The notes: generated from the sequence alone by a model not told the origin. DNA of 64,000 nt from Termitidicoccus mucosus (GCF_038725785.1 NZ_CP109796.1:2852001-2916000), one strand, 5' to 3'; positions 42,113 through 51,057 are shown, counted from the stretch's first letter. Program-made: numbers and translations.

Positions 42113-43147
42113 CTATTGGTTCTTTTTGTCGAAGGCGGCGTCGAAGGCGACGGTGCTGGGCGGGAAATCGAGTCTGCGCACGAAGGCGGCGGACTCGGTG
42201 GCGCCGTGGACGCGGTCCATGCGCACGTCCTCCCACTCGACGGAGAGCGGGCCGTGGTAGCCGGTGTCGTTGAGCGCGACGATGATGTCCTCGAACTTGA
42301 TGTCGCCGTGGCCCGGCGAGCGGAATTCCCAGAAGCGGCGCGGGTCGCCGAAATCGGTGTGGCCGCCGAACACCCCGACTGTGCCGTCGCCCCGGCCCCA
42401 CCACACGTCCTTGATGTGCGCGTGGTAAATGCGGTCCGCGAAGGCGCGGATGAATTTTATATAATCGACGCCCTGGTAGCCGAGGTGCGAGGGGTCGTAG
42501 TTGAAGCCGAAGCGGCGGTGGTTCTTCACCGCGTCGAGCGCGCGCCGCGCGGTGGCGATGTCGTAGGCGATCTCGGTCGGATGCACCTCGAGCGCGAAGT
42601 TCACGTCGCACTGCTCGAACACGTCGAGCACGGGCAGCCAGCGCCGCGCGAAATCCTCGTATCCCTTTTCCCAATATGATTGCGGCGTGGGCGGGAAGGC
42701 GTAAAGCGTGTCCCATATGGACGAGCCGGTGAAGCCGTTGACCACGGCGGGAAAGAGCGCTTTGCCGGGGCGGGCGTCGAAGAACTTCCGCGCGGCGCGG
42801 GCGGTGTCGGCGATGCGCGCGGCGGCGCGGCGGCGCACGCCCTCGGGATCGCCGTCGCCCCAGACCTCCGGCGGCACGATGGCGCGGTGGCGGTCGTCGA
42901 TGGGATCGCAGACGGCCTGGCCGACGAGATGATTGGAGAGGGCGTGGCAGGTGAGCTCGTGGTCGCGCAGGAGCGCCCATTTGTCGCGGATGTAGCCGGG
43001 CGACGAAAGCGCGGCGGCGACGTCGAAGTGGTCGCCCCAGCAGGCGAGCTCAAGTCCGTCGTAGCCCATCTTGCGGGCGAGCGGCGCGAGTTTTTCCAAG
43101 GGCATGTCGGCCCACTGGCCGGTGAACAAGGTGACGGGTCTGGGCAT
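42113..43147 (-). CDS. Sugar phosphate isomerase/epimerase family (AP endonuclease 2 fold)
   Basis: 344 residues of TIM barrel. '[17 protein letters not shown]', '[14 protein letters not shown]', '[17 protein letters not shown]', '[10 protein letters not shown]' and '[12 protein letters not shown]' supply the Glu, Asp, His and Glu metal ligands of the xylose-isomerase-like family. Members isomerise sugars, or in newly described clusters eliminate aglycones from 3-keto-glycosides. It is co-oriented with two or more Gfo/Idh/MocA dehydrogenases, which supports a role in oxidised-sugar metabolism. ATG at 43147. Confidence 0.92.
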   Translation of the reverse strand: MPRPVTLFTGQWADMPLEKLAPLARKMGYDGLELACWGDHFDVAAALSSPGYIRDKWALLRDHELTCHALSNHLVGQAVCDPIDDRHRAIVPPEVWGDGDPEGVRRRAAARIADTARAARKFFDARPGKALFPAVVNGFTGSSIWDTLYAFPPTPQSYWEKGYEDFARRWLPVLDVFEQCDVNFALEVHPTEIAYDIATARRALDAVKNHRRFGFNYDPSHLGYQGVDYIKFIRAFADRIYHAHIKDVWWGRGDGTVGVFGGHTDFGDPRRFWEFRSPGHGDIKFEDIIVALNDTGYHGPLSVEWEDVRMDRVHGATESAAFVRRLDFPPSTVAFDAAFDKKNQ

Positions 43148-43202
43148 GGGTTTGAGGGGACTGGCGGTTGGAGAGGCGGGTTGGCTTGGGAGATCGGCGT
43201 GC

Positions 43203-43281
43203 TTTCCTCTTTATTCTTTCTCTTTATCTTTCTCCACGGACTTATGGCAAAAGGGGGAGAAAGAGGAAAGATAAAGAATAA
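43203..43281. repeat. Polypyrimidine/polypurine palindrome, family H (copy 3)
   Basis: The left arm is TTTCCTCTTTATTCTTTCTC and on to 43235. The right arm (43256-43281) is the purine complement, with core GAGGAAAGATAAAGAATAA. Confidence 0.8.
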
Positions 43282-43409
43282 CTGATGTTACGCGGCCAGT
43301 GGGATTTTGTAGGGCCTGACCTTGCGTCAGGCCGCGCCAACGTGGGAGCCCGCGCAGGTAATTCGCGGCCTGACGCAAGGTCAGGCCCTACGCGGCGCGT
43401 AACATCAGA
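43281..43409. repeat. Nested palindromes: family D inside ACTGATGTTACGCG arms
   Basis: The inner arms at 43309-43336 and 43364-43391 (core GGGCCTGACCTTGCGTCAGG and inverse) are perfect over 28 bases. The outer arms CTGATGTTACGCG and CGCGTAACATCAG enclose them, suggesting that one repeat inserted into another. Confidence 0.85.
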
Positions 43410-43493
43410 GAATTAAGAGGAAAGAACGTCCGGGTCATCGGGTTACGGACAGGAAAATTTATTGGCGCCGAAAAGCAGCAAGAGGGATTTTGT

Positions 43494-44219
43494 TCAAGGG
43501 TTCAGCGTGACGGGCGGCGAAAAACGCAGGCGGAGCAAGTCGAGAAACATTCGCGAGCCGTGACGCAGGGCGCGGACGGTGGAGTGCGGGGCGTCGGTCC
43601 AGTCAACGGGCATGGCGCGCAGCTCGCAGCCCAAGCGCGCGGCGAGGACGAGCACTTCCACGTCGAAGGCGAAGCCGTCGATGCGCTGGGCGGCGAAGAT
43701 GCGCGCGGCGGCGGCGGCGCGAAAGGCCTTGAAGCCGCACTGGGTGTCGTTGGTTCGGATGCAGGGGAAAAAGGACCGGACGCAGAGGTTGAAAAGACGG
43801 CTGAGGCGCACGCGGGCGCGGGGCTGGGCGGCGAGCACGCGGCTTTGCGGGTGGCGGCGGTCGCCGATGATGATGCCGGTGTCGGGATGCCGCGCAAAGA
43901 GCGCGAGCATGTGCGGAACGGCGGCGGGGTCGGTGCTCAGGTCGGCGTCCATGTAACAAACGATGTCACCCCGGGCGCGGCGGATGCCGGAGCGGACGGC
44001 GTGGCCCTTGCCGCGTTGAGGGCCGTTGTCGATGGCCTGCCAGCAGGCGTGCCGCGCGGCGATGTCGCGGGCGAGGGCGAGACTGTCATCGGGGCTCGCC
44101 TCGACGACGAGCAGGACTTCATGCGGATGGTCGAGCGCGCGAAGCGCGGCGGACAGACGGTTCATCGACGCCGCGAGGCGGCGGGTTTCGTTGTAAACGG
44201 GGATGACAATCGAAAGCAC
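43494..44219 (-). CDS. Family 2 glycosyltransferase (dolichyl-phosphate-sugar synthase type)
   Basis: 241 residues from a GTG at 44219, which gives 'VLSIVIPVYNETRRL', the exact GT2 start. A TTG at 44258 would add 13 residues that only translate an adjacent repeat. It has a GT-A fold with 'EVLLVVEASPDDS', 'RGKGHAVRSGIRRARGD' and the DxD metal site in 'YMDADLSTDP'. 'NDTQCGFKAFR' is typical of DPM1/polyprenyl-phosphate glycosyltransferases. It lacks C-terminal membrane segments, so it probably works at the membrane face as a soluble enzyme. It is the only glycan-building gene in a degradative cluster. Confidence 0.9.
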   Translation of the reverse strand: MLSIVIPVYNETRRLAASMNRLSAALRALDHPHEVLLVVEASPDDSLALARDIAARHACWQAIDNGPQRGKGHAVRSGIRRARGDIVCYMDADLSTDPAAVPHMLALFARHPDTGIIIGDRRHPQSRVLAAQPRARVRLSRLFNLCVRSFFPCIRTNDTQCGFKAFRAAAAARIFAAQRIDGFAFDVEVLVLAARLGCELRAMPVDWTDAPHSTVRALRHGSRMFLDLLRLRFSPPVTLNP

Positions 44220-44226
44220 TGAGGGG

Positions 44227-44363
44227 AAATCCCAAATCTCGAAATCCCAAATCCCCAAAAAATCTCAAATCACGAAATTCCAAAAATCCAAGAGACATAT
44301 ATGCCGGGGTCTTCCTGAATTTTGCCCATTGGGATTTGGAATTTTTTTGGGATTTGGGATTTG
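44227..44363. repeat. AT-rich palindromic repeat abutting the GT2 start
   Basis: AAATCCCAAATCTCGAAATC and similar units on the left pair with GGGATTTGG..TTTGGGATTT units on the right (44329-44363). It fills the gap between the discoidin-like gene and the GT2 gene exactly. Single-arm relatives are at 51120-51167 and near 54058. Confidence 0.8.
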
Positions 44364-44379
44364 CGCCCGGAGGGAGCCA

Positions 44380-45042
44380 TTATTTGCCCCAGACTTCGAC
44401 CTCGATGTAGTGATTGGCGGTGTTGGCGGTGTTGCCGTTGCTGTAGAGCCGCACGTAGCGGCCCGCGACGGCGTTCACGGGGATGACGCGGCCTTTGTTC
44501 GTGTCGATGTAGGCCTTGTCCTTGCCCGCGCCCAGGCCGGCGGAGTTGTCGTGGTCGTTGTTGAAGACCGTGGTCACGCCGGCGAGGAAATCGGGGTCGT
44601 TGGAGATCTGCACGATCACGTCGCTGTAGGCGCGCGCCTGGGAGTGGAAGTGCCACACCGCGATGGCGGAGATTTTCGCCTCCTTCTCCAGGTCGATCTG
44701 CACCCATTGCTTGCCGTCGCCGAACTCGACGAAGCAGCCTTCATCGGAGTCCTTGTCGCCGTCGGTGACCTGCTCGAGCATGCCGATCACGGGAAACGCG
44801 TCGGAGGCGGTGACGGGCTTGCCCTGCGCGAGGTTGGTCGAGCCCTCGGGGATCATCACGGGCGGGCGCTTGGCAATGTCGTCGGCGGTCTCGAGGTTGG
44901 CGACTTTCACGGCAACGGGCGTGCCGGCGAGCTTGGGCTTGGGCAGCGTGGTCTTGAACGGGACCATTTTTTCCTGCGCGCTCATCGAGCACGCGAGCAT
45001 CGCAACAAGGGCGGAGGTGATCAGCAGGTGGATTTTTTTCAT
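44380..45042 (-). CDS. Secreted discoidin (F5/8 type C)-like protein
   Basis: 220 residues from the ATG at 45042 (the longer frame includes a repeat). A signal peptide (1-23, ending CSMSAQ) is followed by a linker. The galactose-binding-like domain has 'NLAQGKPVTASDAFP', 'WVQIDLEKEAKISAIAVWHF', 'YSDVIVQISNDPDF' and 'GRYVRLYSNGNTANTANHYIEVEVWG'. It probably binds a carbohydrate in the periplasm or outside. It lies directly downstream of a Tat-exported Gfo/Idh/MocA protein, so it may deliver substrate to it. Confidence 0.88.
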   Translation of the reverse strand: MKKIHLLITSALVAMLACSMSAQEKMVPFKTTLPKPKLAGTPVAVKVANLETADDIAKRPPVMIPEGSTNLAQGKPVTASDAFPVIGMLEQVTDGDKDSDEGCFVEFGDGKQWVQIDLEKEAKISAIAVWHFHSQARAYSDVIVQISNDPDFLAGVTTVFNNDHDNSAGLGAGKDKAYIDTNKGRVIPVNAVAGRYVRLYSNGNTANTANHYIEVEVWGK

Positions 45043-45066
45043 GGTGAGTCGGGAAAGAAGATCAGT

Positions 45067-45146
45067 AACCGCGAAGGACGCGAAAAACGCGAAGTGATTT
45101 TTCATATCCTCTGCTTTTCTTCGCATCCTTCGTGTCCTTCGCGGTT
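45067..45146. repeat. Palindromic intergenic repeat (CGCGAAGGAC type)
   Basis: AACCGCGAAGGACGCGAAAA on the left and the inverse ending GTCCTTCGCGGTT on the right form a long stem with few mismatches. It lies between the Tat-exported oxidoreductase and the discoidin-like gene. Confidence 0.8.
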
Positions 45147-45177
45147 CATAAAATGATTTTGGTTTTCGCGGTTTATG

Positions 45178-46572
45178 TCAGATCACAAAATCCTCGGGTT
45201 TGAAGGTGATGAGTTTGCGGGCGGCGGCGGCCGGGTTGACGTGGTAGATGGGAACCTCGCTGATGTAGGCGTGGCGTCCGTCGCAGGTGAGCCGGGTGGG
45301 TTTGCCGTCGTAGGCGGGGGCGCCGCGGAGGGTGTCGAAAAAGTTTTCGAGATGCGGCTGGTGGATGGGCTTGTTGAGGATGCCGGGAACTTCGTAGGCG
45401 GCGAGGGCCTTGGTTTCGCGGATGTCCACCACGCCGCTTTTTTGCTCGGGCTCGGGCGCGGCGGCGGCTTTGCGGAGGAAATTTTTCTGCACCCACGGCT
45501 CCCAGTCGGGGGCGCGGTCCTCGCGGAAGACTTTGGTAAGTTTCGGGTTTTCCGAGATGGTGATGCTGCCCTCGTCGCCCATGAAGTTTTCAAAGTAGCC
45601 GCCGCCGGAGCTGGTGGCGGTCTGCACCTGGTAGAAGGCGCGCGCGGTGCCGTGCGGCAGCGGGAACTCGTAGACGACCATCACGTTGTCATACCATTCG
45701 TGGGTCTTGTAGTAATCCACCCCGCCAGAGGCGAAGACGCTGGAGGGGTTGACGCCGAGGAACCAGGCGAAGATGTCGATCTGGTGCGCGCCGAGGTCGG
45801 AGATGGGGCCGCCGGAGAGGTCGCGGAACCAGCGCCAGTTGCGGAACTGGTGCATGTCGCGATAGCCGTATTTTGCGAGGATGTCGGGCTTGAGGGCGTA
45901 GGCCTTGGGCCAGCCGAGGTCGTCGGTGACGGCGCGGTTCCACTGGGCGTTGGCGCCGACGAACTTGCCCTGAAGCTTGGCGGTCTGGATGAGGTTGTGA
46001 TAAACGCGGAGATAGCGGGGGTTGCTGCGGCGCTGGTGTCCGATCTGGAGGAGCTTGCCGGAGGCGTCCATGGCCTCGACCATTTTGCGGGCGCCCTCGA
46101 TGGTGTTGGACATCATTTTCTCGCAATACACGTGGAGGCCGGCGCGGAGGCAGGCGACGGTGTGGGGCGAGTGCCAGAAGTCGGGGGTGGCGATGATGGC
46201 GGCGTCGAGGTCCTTTTCCTTGGCGAGGAGGTCGTCGAGGTCGGAATAAACGTTCACGTCATGACCGGCTTTCTTGAGCTTGTTGCGCCCGTATTGCTGG
46301 GCGTAGGGCCAGATGTCGCAGATGGCGCGGAATTTCAGGCCGGGGATGTTGAGCATCGCATCCATCAGGATGCGGCCCTGGGCGCCAAGGCCGACGAGGG
46401 CGAGGTTGAGCTCGGAGTTGGGCGAGCGTCCGGGCTGCGCGATCGCGAAGGGCGCGCGGGCGAGGACAAAGCCCGCGCCGGCCATCGCGCTGGTGGCGAG
46501 GAAACGGCGGCGGGAAAGGAGCGGGGCGGCGGCGGTGCCGCTGGTGGCGGCGGGAAGCGGTTGGTCGGACAT
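45178..46572 (-). CDS. Tat-exported Gfo/Idh/MocA-family oxidoreductase
   Basis: 464 residues from the ATG at 46572. The Tat signal 'SRRRFLATSAMAGAGFVLA' is at about 20-38. The Rossmann domain reads 'LNLALVGLGAQGRILMD', and the EKP position is 'YCEKMMSN'. The C-terminal domain has 'GGPISDLGAHQIDIFAWFLG'. Tat export implies folding with bound NAD(P) before transport, as in glucose-fructose oxidoreductase. The substrate is probably a glycoside in the periplasm. It is flanked by a DoxX gene upstream and a discoidin-like gene downstream, all minus strand. Confidence 0.93.
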   Translation of the reverse strand: MSDQPLPAATSGTAAAPLLSRRRFLATSAMAGAGFVLARAPFAIAQPGRSPNSELNLALVGLGAQGRILMDAMLNIPGLKFRAICDIWPYAQQYGRNKLKKAGHDVNVYSDLDDLLAKEKDLDAAIIATPDFWHSPHTVACLRAGLHVYCEKMMSNTIEGARKMVEAMDASGKLLQIGHQRRSNPRYLRVYHNLIQTAKLQGKFVGANAQWNRAVTDDLGWPKAYALKPDILAKYGYRDMHQFRNWRWFRDLSGGPISDLGAHQIDIFAWFLGVNPSSVFASGGVDYYKTHEWYDNVMVVYEFPLPHGTARAFYQVQTATSSGGGYFENFMGDEGSITISENPKLTKVFREDRAPDWEPWVQKNFLRKAAAAPEPEQKSGVVDIRETKALAAYEVPGILNKPIHQPHLENFFDTLRGAPAYDGKPTRLTCDGRHAYISEVPIYHVNPAAAARKLITFKPEDFVI

Positions 46573-46661
46573 GGGCGGCGGAGAGTGGGCGATTGATTGC
46601 GGTTGGGGCGGCGGCTGGAGCGACGCCAGAGCGCCGGCGCGTGATGGCGCCGGCGGACCGG

Positions 46662-47192
46662 TCAGCATTTTTTGCAGAGGCACCAGCGGTCGTGCTCGGC
46701 CCATTTGAGGGCGAGGGCGATCATGATGACGTGGACGCCGAGCATGGCGGTGCCGAGGACTTCGTTTTGGCCGCCAAGCAAAATCATGCCAACGGTGAGG
46801 GAAACATACACGAGCCCCATGAGGAAGAGGGTGAGGCGCGTGGCGATGCCAAGAAGGAGGGCGATGCCGAGGATGATGAGCGCGGGGCCGAGGGCGTAGC
46901 CATAGGCGGTGAGCATCCAGCCGGGCATGAGGGGCTGGGCGCGGAGGCCCTCCTCAAGCGAGGGGGCCATGCCGTGATAGTGGGAGAATCCATAAACCTT
47001 GCTCTCGACCTCGCCAATGGCGCCGAACTGGTCGGTGATTTCCTTCTTGGCGGTGCCGGCGAATTTTTCGAGCGCGGTGAGAAGGGCGCGGACTGCGAGC
47101 CAGAGGCGCAGGACAATAAAGCCAAGCGATGCGCCCGAGGGCAGGCAACGGCAGCATGAAGAACCGGAGGTGGTTGATTCTGTGTTGGTCAT
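46662..47192 (-). CDS. DoxX-like membrane protein
   Basis: 176 residues with four membrane segments (about 22-42, 93-112, 115-135, 140-160), the DoxX/TMEM35 layout. 'PSLEEGLRAQPLMPGWMLTAYGYALGPALIILGIALLLG' includes the typical G-x-G helices. Cys clusters at both ends ('SSCCRCLP' and 'WCLCKKC') are unusual and could bind metal or form disulfides. It lies 89 bases before a Tat-exported oxidoreductase. DoxX proteins have been linked to quinone redox, so recycling electrons for the periplasmic enzymes is a possible but unproven role. ATG at 47192. Confidence 0.82.
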   Translation of the reverse strand: MTNTESTTSGSSCCRCLPSGASLGFIVLRLWLAVRALLTALEKFAGTAKKEITDQFGAIGEVESKVYGFSHYHGMAPSLEEGLRAQPLMPGWMLTAYGYALGPALIILGIALLLGIATRLTLFLMGLVYVSLTVGMILLGGQNEVLGTAMLGVHVIMIALALKWAEHDRWCLCKKC

Positions 47193-47430
47193 GGGGAGGA
47201 TATGGTGAAAATCGGACCGGAGCGGCGGGCTTCAAAGCAAATCGGGTCCGGCAGACTGGACGGACACCCTGTGCTTTCGCAATACCGGAGCCGGGCGGGC
47301 AAGTGATAATTATTTGGATGACTAAAGTGTATAAAGGCGGCTGGGAATCGACGGGAATAAGGACGAAAAAACACCGGGATGGGAAGGAGGAAAAGCGCCG
47401 CGCCGGTCGATGGTTGACCTTGGCCGCGCG

Positions 47431-48999
47431 TCATGACCCGGGCAGCGGCGCCACCCAGATGTTGCGAAACTGGACGCGGTTGCCGTGGTTCTGGAGCATC
47501 AGCGGCTGCGGCGGCTGTTTGTCCTTCAGTTTGCGCCCGGTGGCGGCGCTGGCGGCGGTCGGGTTCGGCACCTCGATGTCGTCGTGGATTTTGATTCCGT
47601 TCTGCCAGACGGTCATGCGGGCGCCGGCGGTCTTGTTTCCCGCCGCGTCGAAGCGCGGGGCGCGAAACTCGATCTCCATTGACTGCCATTCGAGCGGCGC
47701 GCCCACCGCATAGGCCGCCGGGATGGCAATGTGATAAACCGCGCCTTCGGAAACCTCGTCCGGCTCCTCGCCGAAACTGTCCACGAGTTGCACTTCATAG
47801 GTGTTCATCACGTAAACCCCGCTGTTGCCGCGCCGCGCGCCAAGACTCCCGGGATTGAGCGCGTGGCGGAACTCCAGGTAAATGCGCGCGTCGCCAAATT
47901 CCCGCCGCGAAAAAATCGAGCCGGCGACCGGGTCGATTTCGATGACGCCGCCGGGCAGTTCGAGCCAGCGCGCATCGGAACCGTTGGCCTGACGGAAGTG
48001 GCGCAGGCCGGTCGTCGCGTCGAGCAGGACGACGGCGTCGGCGGGGCGTTTTTCGGGGAAAACCTTGCCGAGGGGGGCGCGGTCGAGCGCGAGGGGGAGG
48101 CTGGTGCCATAGGTATTAAGCTGGATGGAAAACGCCGAGCGCCCATCGGCGGGCAACCGGGCGCTGACAATCCAATTGCGCCCGTCCGATATGCGTTCGC
48201 CCGGCCCGAGCAGCAGAAGCGAGCCATCGGGCTGCGCGAAGCCGACGAGTGGCAGCGGCGTGTCGCCGCGCCGGAGCACGCGCGCCTTGTAGTTATTTTG
48301 TGGATACAAAACAACTTCGACTGCGAGCAGGCCGTCCTTGTCGGCCCAGCGGCCCGAAAAACCGTCGTGCTCCCACTTGTCGAAAAGCGCGGGCGTGTCG
48401 AACGGGTTCGGGCCGAAAATCTCGCGCGGCGGGATGCGTTTCCCCTTTGCGTCGGTGGTCGCGGCGCCGGGCGCGAGGAGTTGCGCGAGGGCTTTGTCGG
48501 CGGAGGCATAATCCTTGCGCAAGTACGGATAATCCCGGAATGCGGCGACGAGCATTCGCGCGCGGGCGTCGGGAATCGCGGCGGCGATTTTCAGGATGGC
48601 GCGGCGCTCGTCGTCGGTTTCGGCGAGCAGCACCGCCGTCCACGCATGATGCAGGCGCGCGTCGATGGAAAGTTCCGGCGAGCGAAGAGCGGAGATAAAT
48701 TCACCGCGCGCCTTGGCACGCGCCGCGGGGGACGACTCGCCGGCGGCTTTTTGGGCGAGCGCGGTGAGTGCCGGGTCGGAGGCGGGCTCGGCGGAAAATG
48801 AGCGCGGAGACAGGACGAGCAGGAGCAGGAAAAACGTCAGGCAATGATGCCAATGTCGGCAAACTTTCCCTGCAAAGTCGTGAGTTGGGAACCGGACGGG
48901 AACGGACGTTGGCGGCGGTAGGGCGAGGCGTCCCGCCGAGCCGCAAGCCAACGGCTCGGCGGGACGCCTCGCCCTACCCCAAGGGTCAATCTTCTTCAT
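47431..48999 (-). CDS. DUF1080 (3-keto-glycoside hydrolase/lyase-like) protein with HEAT-like N-terminal segment
   Basis: 522 residues if it starts at the ATG 48999. The hydrophobic signal core 'CLTFFLLLLVLSPRSFSA' follows 52 residues of N-terminus, part of which (residues 6-32) is an in-frame copy of repeat family C. No ATG, GTG or TTG occurs in frame between the repeat and the signal core. After cleavage, a helical segment 'DDERRAILKIAAAIPDARARM' resembles one in the neighbouring HEAT protein. The C-terminal 200 residues are a lectin-like DUF1080 domain ('RRGNSGVYVMNTYEVQLVDSFG', 'NHGNRVQFRNIWVAPL'). Relatives cleave 3-keto-disaccharides or 3-keto-glucosides. Location is the periplasm. Confidence 0.85.
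   Translation of the reverse strand: MKKIDPWGRARRPAEPLACGSAGRLALPPPTSVPVRFPTHDFAGKVCRHWHHCLTFFLLLLVLSPRSFSAEPASDPALTALAQKAAGESSPAARAKARGEFISALRSPELSIDARLHHAWTAVLLAETDDERRAILKIAAAIPDARARMLVAAFRDYPYLRKDYASADKALAQLLAPGAATTDAKGKRIPPREIFGPNPFDTPALFDKWEHDGFSGRWADKDGLLAVEVVLYPQNNYKARVLRRGDTPLPLVGFAQPDGSLLLLGPGERISDGRNWIVSARLPADGRSAFSIQLNTYGTSLPLALDRAPLGKVFPEKRPADAVVLLDATTGLRHFRQANGSDARWLELPGGVIEIDPVAGSIFSRREFGDARIYLEFRHALNPGSLGARRGNSGVYVMNTYEVQLVDSFGEEPDEVSEGAVYHIAIPAAYAVGAPLEWQSMEIEFRAPRFDAAGNKTAGARMTVWQNGIKIHDDIEVPNPTAASAATGRKLKDKQPPQPLMLQNHGNRVQFRNIWVAPLPGS
48917..48978. repeat. Family C palindrome (copy 3), apparently translated
   Basis: GGTAGGGCGAGGCGTCCCGC and its exact inverse. It is almost identical to 37260-37324. 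It lies in frame within the 5' part of the DUF1080 gene. Confidence 0.88.
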
Positions 49000-49086
49000 A
49001 AATGATATAAAAGGGCTGAAAGGGAAAGGCGGTGCCGCACGGCGGACGGCATCCGAAATGACGCGCATTCGCGAGTGCCTGTTACA

Positions 49087-51057
49087 TCATTCCTCGGCGC
49101 CGGCGTCATCATCCGCGGCGTTTTTCGGCTGCGCGTTCTTCAACAGCGCGGCATGGGCCTTGCGGGCGGCGTCATACTCGGCATTCAACTCCGGTTGTTT
49201 CCCGATGGCGTCGATGATGTCGCGCGCCTTGGGATCGGGAATCGCGGACGCCGCGGAGAGCACCGCGAGGCGGTCCTGGTCGCTCTGCGCGAGCGCGAGG
49301 GCGCGCCCGGCGTGGCGCAGACGCTCGGCGACGGGAGCACCGGTGGCGCGGGCGAGAATGTCGAGGTAATCTCGGAGCGCGAGGGCGCGGAGGTTGGCGG
49401 GCGCGGCGGCATCGGCGGCGATTTCCGCGAGACGGTCGAGCGGCGTGCCGTCGGGCCATTTGGCCAGCGCACGAAGGACCGAAAGCCGGCCCGCGGCGTC
49501 ACCGTCATCATAAATTTTCCACAGTGCGAAGAGCGCGGCGGGCGTGCCGCTCTCGCCAGCGAAGGTGAGGAGAAAGTCGCGGATTTGCGGTTGCGAGGCG
49601 GCCTGATCGAGCGCGGCGACGACGGCGGACGCGAAGGCGTTGCGGTCGGTGGAGCGCCGGTAGGAGGCGCGCACGGCATTGACCGCCTCGCGGCGGTCGG
49701 ACGGCGGGGCGGAAAGCAGGAGCGCGAGGGCGTCGGCGGCGTGGTCGAAACCGATGGCACCGATCGCGCCGAACGCGGCGGCGCGGACCTTCGCGTCGGA
49801 GGCGGCGAGCAGCGGGCGAAGCGCGGGCGCGGCGGACTGCGCGGCGCGGCGTTTCACCAGTTCGCAAAGCTTGATTTGCTCGTCCGCTTTTTTTGCCGAG
49901 GCGAGCGCGGCGGCAAACCACCCGTCGGTCTGGCGCGGCATGGCGACCAGCACGGCCAGCCACTCGTCCGCGGCATCGCCGCCGGCCTTCGCATACTCGG
50001 AAAGCACGCGGTCGAAGCTCGCGCGGTCCGGTTCGAGCGCGACCCGGCGCATGGCGGCTTCACGGATGGGTTGGTTCCTGGAGGAAAGGAACGGAAGCGC
50101 GTCCGTCGCGGAGATGGCGGGCAGCACGGTCACGACGCGCTGGTATGCCGCGGGCGTGGCGGACGCCGCCTGCAATTGGGCGAGCAGTTTTTTCTGAAGC
50201 GCGGCGGTGAGCCTGGCGAAATAGTCATACGCGAGCGCCTGCAGGGCCGGTTCCTTCGCGTCCGCGAGCGCGGCGAGGAGTTCGCCCGCGCCGGGCAAAT
50301 CGTAGTCGCAGACGACCCGGGCGGCGGCGACCCGGGTTTCCACCGGGAGCGTGGCGGCCGAGGCCAGCCTGCCCGCCAGCGCGGCGGCGTCGGAGGCCTG
50401 GCCCAAAATGGCGAGGGTGCGCGCGGCGACGACCTGTTCGGACGCGGCCTCGGCCGCCGGCAGCGCGGCGAGCGCGGCGCAAGCCTCGGAGGTCTGCGAG
50501 GCGGCCAGCGCGGCGCGGGCGGCGGCGGCGATGCGCGGCTGCGCGGTGTCGCGGGCCAGGGCGGCGAGCGGTCCGGCCGCTTCCGGTGAACGCGCCTGGC
50601 CGAGCGCGGAGACCAGCGCGAGCCGGCGAGTCGTATCCGTTTCTTGGTTACATGCGGCGGCAAGCGCGGCCACCGCCGCGCCGGTGCGGAGCTGAACGAG
50701 GGCGCTGACCGCGTCGGGAAAGTTTTCCCGGGAGCGCAGGAGTTGTTTCAGGAAGTCGAGTTCGCTGTCGTCGCCGGTCAGTCCGATGATCCAGGCGGCG
50801 ACGGCGCGTCCGTCGGGTTTCGCCGCGCGCGAGCCGGCCTCGCGGGCGGCGGAGGCGAGGGCGCGGAGCGCCGCGGGGTCGTCGTGGTGGCCGGCGATGT
50901 AGTCGAACGCGGTCGCCTCCAGACCGGCGTTTTCGCCGTAGGCGAAGCCGGCGATGCCGGCGGCAAAGGCGGTGTCGGCCGGCGCGGCGGCGGAGCGCGA
51001 GGCCGGCATGGAAAGAACGAGCAAAAGCAGGAGCAGGGGGGACAAGCGGGAGGACAT
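49087..51057 (-). CDS. Secreted HEAT-repeat protein
   Basis: 656 residues. A signal peptide (1-23, 'LLLLLLVLSMPASRSAAA') is followed by alpha-helical HEAT-like repeats of about 30-35 residues, rich in Ala/Leu ('ALVSALGQARSPEAAGPLAALARD', 'AAFGAIGAIGFDHAADALALLL'). It ends with an acidic tail 'AADDDAGAEE'. It probably acts as a scaffold in the periplasm. The C-terminal unit 'SDQDRLAVLSAASAIPDPKARD' is shared with the DUF1080 protein next door, so the two genes have exchanged or duplicated a module. ATG at 51057. Confidence 0.87.
   Translation of the reverse strand: MSSRLSPLLLLLLVLSMPASRSAAAPADTAFAAGIAGFAYGENAGLEATAFDYIAGHHDDPAALRALASAAREAGSRAAKPDGRAVAAWIIGLTGDDSELDFLKQLLRSRENFPDAVSALVQLRTGAAVAALAAACNQETDTTRRLALVSALGQARSPEAAGPLAALARDTAQPRIAAAARAALAASQTSEACAALAALPAAEAASEQVVAARTLAILGQASDAAALAGRLASAATLPVETRVAAARVVCDYDLPGAGELLAALADAKEPALQALAYDYFARLTAALQKKLLAQLQAASATPAAYQRVVTVLPAISATDALPFLSSRNQPIREAAMRRVALEPDRASFDRVLSEYAKAGGDAADEWLAVLVAMPRQTDGWFAAALASAKKADEQIKLCELVKRRAAQSAAPALRPLLAASDAKVRAAAFGAIGAIGFDHAADALALLLSAPPSDRREAVNAVRASYRRSTDRNAFASAVVAALDQAASQPQIRDFLLTFAGESGTPAALFALWKIYDDGDAAGRLSVLRALAKWPDGTPLDRLAEIAADAAAPANLRALALRDYLDILARATGAPVAERLRHAGRALALAQSDQDRLAVLSAASAIPDPKARDIIDAIGKQPELNAEYDAARKAHAALLKNAQPKNAADDDAGAEE

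Larger units (their letters stand above)
43148..43493. other. Gene-free stretch filled with nested repeats
   Basis: It contains a family H palindrome (43203-43281) and a family D palindrome (43309-43391) inside a third pair of arms (43281-43295 and 43394-43409). A further purine piece follows at 43412-43425. No gene was seen. Confidence 0.7.
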
